Source: Salinisphaera sp049568105
GTDB taxonomy: Bacteria; Pseudomonadota; Gammaproteobacteria; Nevskiales; Salinisphaeraceae
Assembly (NCBI RefSeq): GCF_049568105.1
Contig: NZ_CP145335.1
Location: 3,348,001 to 3,412,000 of the forward strand
Length of the DNA stretch: 64,000 nucleotides
Direction of reading: 5' to 3'
Part shown: positions 60,574 through 64,000 of the stretch, one piece after another
Numbering within the stretch: the stretch's first letter is position 1
Layout of the letters: each line of letters begins with the position of its first letter
Made by a program: the position numbers and the translations under genes
The notes under the pieces: model-generated
What the model was told of the DNA's origin: nothing
What the model saw: the letters and a program-made list of their open reading frames with translations, nothing else
Database searches by the model: none

Positions 60574-62681
60574 GCGTCGCCGGCGCCTGCAGCCCGATGA
60601 TCGGCGGCTTCGTTCGACACTGGCGCACTATCGCGATTTGCCCGCGGTGGCGGCTCTTCGGCCGGCCCAGCCGCCTGCATATCGACGTGGTAATCCGGAG
60701 CCAACAACGAACCCTGTAGATGGACTGGCCACTGCCATCCAACCAGCGGCGCCAGCGCCGCGTCGGACTGCTGGGGCACCACCACCGTCAATGTATAGTC
60801 CAACCGGTTGTGCGGTAGGCCATAGCGGCCCTGCCCATGGCCTGAAAAACGTGGCGTCAGCAGCCTCAGATCGCGCCCGGTGGCAATACCATCGGCGATC
60901 TCGAAGCGTCCGCCGAAGCGACGGAAGCCGGTGCCGTCGCTCTGGTTATGCGTGTTGCTCTGGTCATTGCCTGACTGGGCCTTCGCAGCCAGTAGCATGC
61001 CGGCCAAATCGATCCCGTTGAGACGACCGTTGGTCAATTCAAAGCTCAGCTTTCCGGACAGCGAGCGTTTGAGTTGGGCGACCTGTTTGCCTTGGGCGCG
61101 CAGGTCGAGTTCCATCGAACCCGTGCCTTGGACCCGGTCACTGTCGACGACGTCGTGCAGTAACGGCAGAATCCCGACTTGATGCAGCCAGCCATCGACC
61201 CGGTATTCCGGCCGTTCGGCACCGGCATCGACCGCTCCTTCCAGGCTGACTGTTCCGCCATAGAGATCAGCCTTGAGCGGCGATACATGCAACACGTCAT
61301 CGGCCACCGACAGATCCGCGATGGCATCGCTGATCCGAAGCTTGGCAGCCGTGAGCGAACCGATCGTCAACCGACCTTGCATTCGCAGATTGCGCAGTAA
61401 GGCCAAATCGAACTCGGCGGCCTTCTGGGCGGCACCGCCCCCGGTTTCGGCCGGCTGGCTGGTCTGCGCTTGGGCCGCACTGCCGGGCGGCAGGTAATCG
61501 TCGATATCGAGGGTGTCCAGATTCAGATTGAATCCGTAGCGGCGTGCCTCGAAGCCGTGGATATCCACCGTGCCGACCAGTGTGCTCGCATCCAACCGTG
61601 CCTTGATCTGCTTGAAGTGCACGGCATCGGCGGTGCCATTGAACTGGGCATCGAAGCTGGCATCGGTCAGTGCCGAGCCGGCTTCGGTCTGGGGCGGCGC
61701 CAACTCGAGCTGCTGCATTATCGAGCGCGGGCTGAATTCATTGACAGTAATCCGGCCATTGTAGCTCAGCTGGTCGTTCAGACCGGTCCCATCGATCTTG
61801 CCGGTCAGGGTCAGCCCCGCGCTTTGCAGAGTCACGTTTTCTAGTTCGAACCGACCGGCTTCCAGGTCGATATCGCCCGAGGCACCGAGATTGGCCTCCT
61901 GCAAGCCTCCAGGTACGGCGGCACCGCGTGCCAGTACGTTCACACCCAGCCCCGAGAATCGATAAAAATGATCCGATACATTCGGCTCGATCAGCGACAC
62001 CACATGGATCGCGGCACTCAAATGCGAGCCGGACCAACTCAGATCACCGCTGGTCTCGAGCCGAAACGGATGGCCGTTACTGATCCGCCCGGTCTGCAGG
62101 TCGGCGTTCGATAGCCGATAGACTCGATCGGTCACAGCGTCGTCGTAGCGAATGCGCGCGCTCTGGATATCGACCGCGCTGATACGCAGCGACGACACCG
62201 GCAGCATCCGCGAGGGATCCGGGCTCCGGCGTACCGGTGCCCCCGCCGGGCGGCCGCCCCAGCTCTGTCCGGACAGATGATGAACGATACCCTGCCAGTT
62301 GGTCTGGCCAGCGGCCTTGCGAATCAGATGCAGATTCAAGCCGTCGAATGTGAGCGTCCCCAAGCCGAGTCGGCCGGTGAACAGTGGCCACACGCGCAGG
62401 CTGATATCGGCCTGGTCGATATGCGCCATCGGGCGATCACCAAAGCCCTGAGCATTGGCGATCTCCACATCGTTGAAACGTACGCTCAGCCAGGGAAAGG
62501 CGGCCATATGGATCGGCCCGCCGATCGTCACCGGTCGGCCCACCGCCCGCGACACTGCCGATACGATCTCAGCCCGATAGGCTTCTGGATCGATGCTCAG
62601 ACGTACGATCCCGAGCGCGATCACGACCAGTAACGTGATCACGGCGCCGCCGCCGATCAGGATTTTGCCCCAGAATCTCAT
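60570..62681 (-). CDS. asmA: AsmA-family protein
   Basis: A 703-aa protein of the AsmA-like family, with an N-terminal membrane helix (about 4-27) and a long beta-rich periplasmic region. The N-terminal domain has DPEAYRAEIVSAVSRAVGRPVTIGGPIHMAAFPWLSVRFNDVEIANAQGFG, and the C-terminal AsmA-like domain includes ANGRLNGID-like LTNGRLNGIDLAGMLLAAKAQ and FRRFGGRFEIADGIATGRDLRL. AsmA-like proteins are bridge-like carriers involved in phospholipid transport between membranes in related bacteria. Start ATG at 62681 has AGGAG 12 bases upstream; an upstream ORF extension is shadow. The C-terminus ends in a proline-rich tail. Confidence 0.93.
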   Translation of the reverse strand: MRFWGKILIGGGAVITLLVVIALGIVRLSIDPEAYRAEIVSAVSRAVGRPVTIGGPIHMAAFPWLSVRFNDVEIANAQGFGDRPMAHIDQADISLRVWPLFTGRLGLGTLTFDGLNLHLIRKAAGQTNWQGIVHHLSGQSWGGRPAGAPVRRSPDPSRMLPVSSLRISAVDIQSARIRYDDAVTDRVYRLSNADLQTGRISNGHPFRLETSGDLSWSGSHLSAAIHVVSLIEPNVSDHFYRFSGLGVNVLARGAAVPGGLQEANLGASGDIDLEAGRFELENVTLQSAGLTLTGKIDGTGLNDQLSYNGRITVNEFSPRSIMQQLELAPPQTEAGSALTDASFDAQFNGTADAVHFKQIKARLDASTLVGTVDIHGFEARRYGFNLNLDTLDIDDYLPPGSAAQAQTSQPAETGGGAAQKAAEFDLALLRNLRMQGRLTIGSLTAAKLRISDAIADLSVADDVLHVSPLKADLYGGTVSLEGAVDAGAERPEYRVDGWLHQVGILPLLHDVVDSDRVQGTGSMELDLRAQGKQVAQLKRSLSGKLSFELTNGRLNGIDLAGMLLAAKAQSGNDQSNTHNQSDGTGFRRFGGRFEIADGIATGRDLRLLTPRFSGHGQGRYGLPHNRLDYTLTVVVPQQSDAALAPLVGWQWPVHLQGSLLAPDYHVDMQAAGPAEEPPPRANRDSAPVSNEAADHRAAGAGDA

Positions 62682-62827
62682 CTGTTTCGCCCGCTCCTGG
62701 TGGATCGCGACCGCACACTCTAGCCGCCCAAGCCAGGCCGTCGCCATGTCGCAGCACTCGCCCAAGCGCGTTATTCTACCGAGTCTCCGGGCGTTACCGC
62801 CTTTATTTCCAACGAATCACCATCGCC

Positions 62828-63826
62828 ATGCAGATCGAAGTCAACGGCCAATCAACCGAATGCGCCGAGTCCGTCACGCTCGCCCAGCTGCTCGAAACCC
62901 TGGGTTATGGCGAGCAACGCATCGCGGTCGAGCATAACGGCGAAATCGTGCCGAACCCACAGCATGCCGATACCATGCTCGGCGCAGGCGACCGGCTGGA
63001 AATCGTACATGCCATCGGCGGCGGCCAGGCCACCGCCGAAGCCGACACGTTCACGGTCGCCGGCCGGTCGTTCAATTCGCGCCTGCTCGTAGGGACCGGC
63101 AAATACGCCGATCTCGAGCAAACCGACGCCGCCATCACCGCTTCCGGCGCCGAAATCGTCACGCTCGCGATTCGGCGTACGCCGGCCCTAACCGACCCCG
63201 AGGCCGCCAAGGCGCATAACCTGCTCGATGTGGTGCCGCCGGAAAAATATACCCTGCTGCCCAATACCGCCGGCTGCTACACCGCCAAGGACGCCGTGCG
63301 CACCTGTCGCATGGCCCGCGAGCTGCTGGGCGGGCATAACCTGGTCAAGCTCGAAGTCATCGGTGACGAGAAAACGCTGTATCCGGACGTGTCCGAAACG
63401 CTGGTTGCGGCCCGCGAACTGATCGCCGACGGTTTCGATGTCATGGTCTATACCAGCGACGACCCGATCGTGGCCCGGCGGCTCGAGGATATCGGCTGCT
63501 GCGCGATCATGCCGCTGGCCGGGCCGATCGGCTCCGGGCTCGGCATTCAGAATCGCTATAACGTCACCGAGATCATCGAACATGCCAACGTGCCGGTGCT
63601 GGTCGATGCCGGGGTCGGCACTGCCTCGGACGCTGCGATCGCCATGGAGATCGGCTGCGACGGCGTATTGCTCAACACGGCCATTGCCAGTGCCCAGAAG
63701 CCGGTCCTCATGGCCCAGGCCATGCGCCATGCCGTGATCGCCGGCCGCCAGGCGTATCTGGCCGGGCGCATGCCGCGCCGTCGCTATGCCTCGGCGTCCT
63801 CGCCGATGACCAACCTGCCTTTCTGA
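62828..63826 (+). CDS. thiSG: fused sulfur carrier ThiS and thiazole synthase ThiG
   Basis: A 332-aa fusion. Residues 1-66 form the ubiquitin-like sulfur carrier ThiS, which ends in HAIGGGQ, so the Gly-Gly that is normally the C-terminus is internal. Residues about 73-332 form ThiG, the TIM barrel that makes the thiazole phosphate of thiamin: VGTGKYADLEQT, catalytic Lys174 in LVKLEVIGDEKTLYPD, PIGSGLGI and VDAGVGTASDAAIAMEIGCDGVLLNTAIA. The bifunctional form is known from other genomes. How the glycine is thiocarboxylated without a free C-terminus is unclear. No THI-box riboswitch was visible in the 146-base upstream gap. Confidence 0.93.
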   Translation: MQIEVNGQSTECAESVTLAQLLETLGYGEQRIAVEHNGEIVPNPQHADTMLGAGDRLEIVHAIGGGQATAEADTFTVAGRSFNSRLLVGTGKYADLEQTDAAITASGAEIVTLAIRRTPALTDPEAAKAHNLLDVVPPEKYTLLPNTAGCYTAKDAVRTCRMARELLGGHNLVKLEVIGDEKTLYPDVSETLVAARELIADGFDVMVYTSDDPIVARRLEDIGCCAIMPLAGPIGSGLGIQNRYNVTEIIEHANVPVLVDAGVGTASDAAIAMEIGCDGVLLNTAIASAQKPVLMAQAMRHAVIAGRQAYLAGRMPRRRYASASSPMTNLPF

Positions 63827-63831
63827 TCACA

Positions 63832-63869
63832 GGCCGCCGTTCACGAACGGCGGCCGTTCGTTTTTTTTT
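63832..63869 (+). terminator. intrinsic terminator with two alternative hairpins
   Basis: Stem A is GGCCGCCGTTC (63832-63842) with GAACGGCGGCC (63845-63855). Stem B is CGAACGG (63844-63850) with CCGTTCG (63854-63860), directly followed by nine T. The two cannot form together. Confidence 0.88.
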
Positions 63870-63892
63870 CAGCCACCCCAGGAGCGCGGCCC

Positions 63893-64000
63893 GTGGATCA
63901 GCCGACCCATCGCCGTATTCGCAGTTTCGTCAAACGCGAAGGCCGACTCACGCCCGGTCAGGAAAAGAATCTGGCCCGGCTCTGGCCGCATTATGGCCTG
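63893..64000 (+). CDS. trmB: tRNA (guanine-N7)-methyltransferase TrmB, N-terminal part
   Basis: Only the first 36 codons fall within the window. The start HRRIRSFVKREGRLTPGQEKNLARLWPHYGL matches the N-terminus of TrmB, which methylates G46 of tRNAs with S-adenosylmethionine. The start is GTG at 63893 with AGGAG 8 bases before it. The gene continues past the window end, and a terminator hairpin lies in its 5' region, so it needs its own promoter, antitermination or readthrough. Confidence 0.9.
   Translation, partial: MDQPTHRRIRSFVKREGRLTPGQEKNLARLWPHYGL

Noticed and set aside
62682..62827. possible THI-box (TPP) riboswitch upstream of thiSG
   Set aside because: I could not find the conserved CTGAGA and the ACCTGA...GGATAATGCC-type blocks in the 146-base gap.

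Overview
The window reads as ordinary chromosome of a high-GC gammaproteobacterium. The evidence is the NuoC-NuoD fusion in a 13-gene complex I operon, the mutY-yggX pair, MltB, RmuC, Uup, Nei and an encoded CCA on both tRNAs. A two-copy betaine-binding system, a PmtA-type phosphatidylethanolamine methyltransferase and an alanine/cation symporter suggest a halotolerant or marine lineage. A Salinisphaera-like organism would fit, but that is inference. I see no prophage, insertion sequence or CRISPR array.

Layout. 1-6.0 kb: partial Mn-type superoxide dismutase, periplasmic ATP-dependent DNA ligase, heme-monooxygenase-like protein, AEC transporter, tautomerase, PmtA-like methyltransferase and an aconitase with an unusual set of cluster cysteines. 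6.2-20.9 kb: the complete nuoA-N operon, closed by a strong terminator. 21.5-23.8 kb: FAD-linked hydroxyacid dehydrogenase and YfcH-type epimerase. 24.3-29.0 kb: permease-GMC oxidoreductase-aldehyde dehydrogenase operon (minus strand) with a candidate operator. 29.6 kb: tRNA-Gly(CCC). 29.7-33.8 kb: cstA, an ArsD-like dicysteine protein, a cory-CC-star protein, a cysteine-free ArsA-like ATPase and a lipoprotein, the most intriguing cluster here. 34.4-36.9 kb: rhodanese-MoeB fusion overlapping rmuC. 37-44.8 kb: Uup, isochorismatase-like hydrolase, YceI, Nei, ExoD, aldo/keto reductase, MltB. 44.8-51.6 kb: flavoprotein, alanine/glycine symporter, lipocalin, ABC exporter, MFS transporter. 51.7-55.8 kb: glycine betaine ABC transporter with two binding proteins. 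56.0-58.4 kb: a divergent kinase-like protein, a PH-like membrane protein and a sulfotransferase. 58.5 kb: tRNA-Phe. 58.6-62.7 kb: translationally coupled asmA-SRPBCC-mutY-yggX. 62.8-64 kb: ThiS-ThiG fusion, terminator and the start of trmB.

How the genes work together. Complex I is the energetic core. Several loci deal with redox and iron-sulfur stress (SOD, aconitase, YggX, MutY, Nei). Betaine uptake and PmtA could share choline-type methylated amines. The rhodanese-MoeB fusion could charge the ThiS domain of ThiSG, since no separate thiF is visible. The cstA-ArsD-like-CC-star-ArsA-like cluster looks like an unassigned ATPase/metallochaperone-type module attached to a CstA permease.

Limits: family calls rest on motif recognition without database searches; start codons were chosen by eye; intergenic regulatory calls are weak unless stated.
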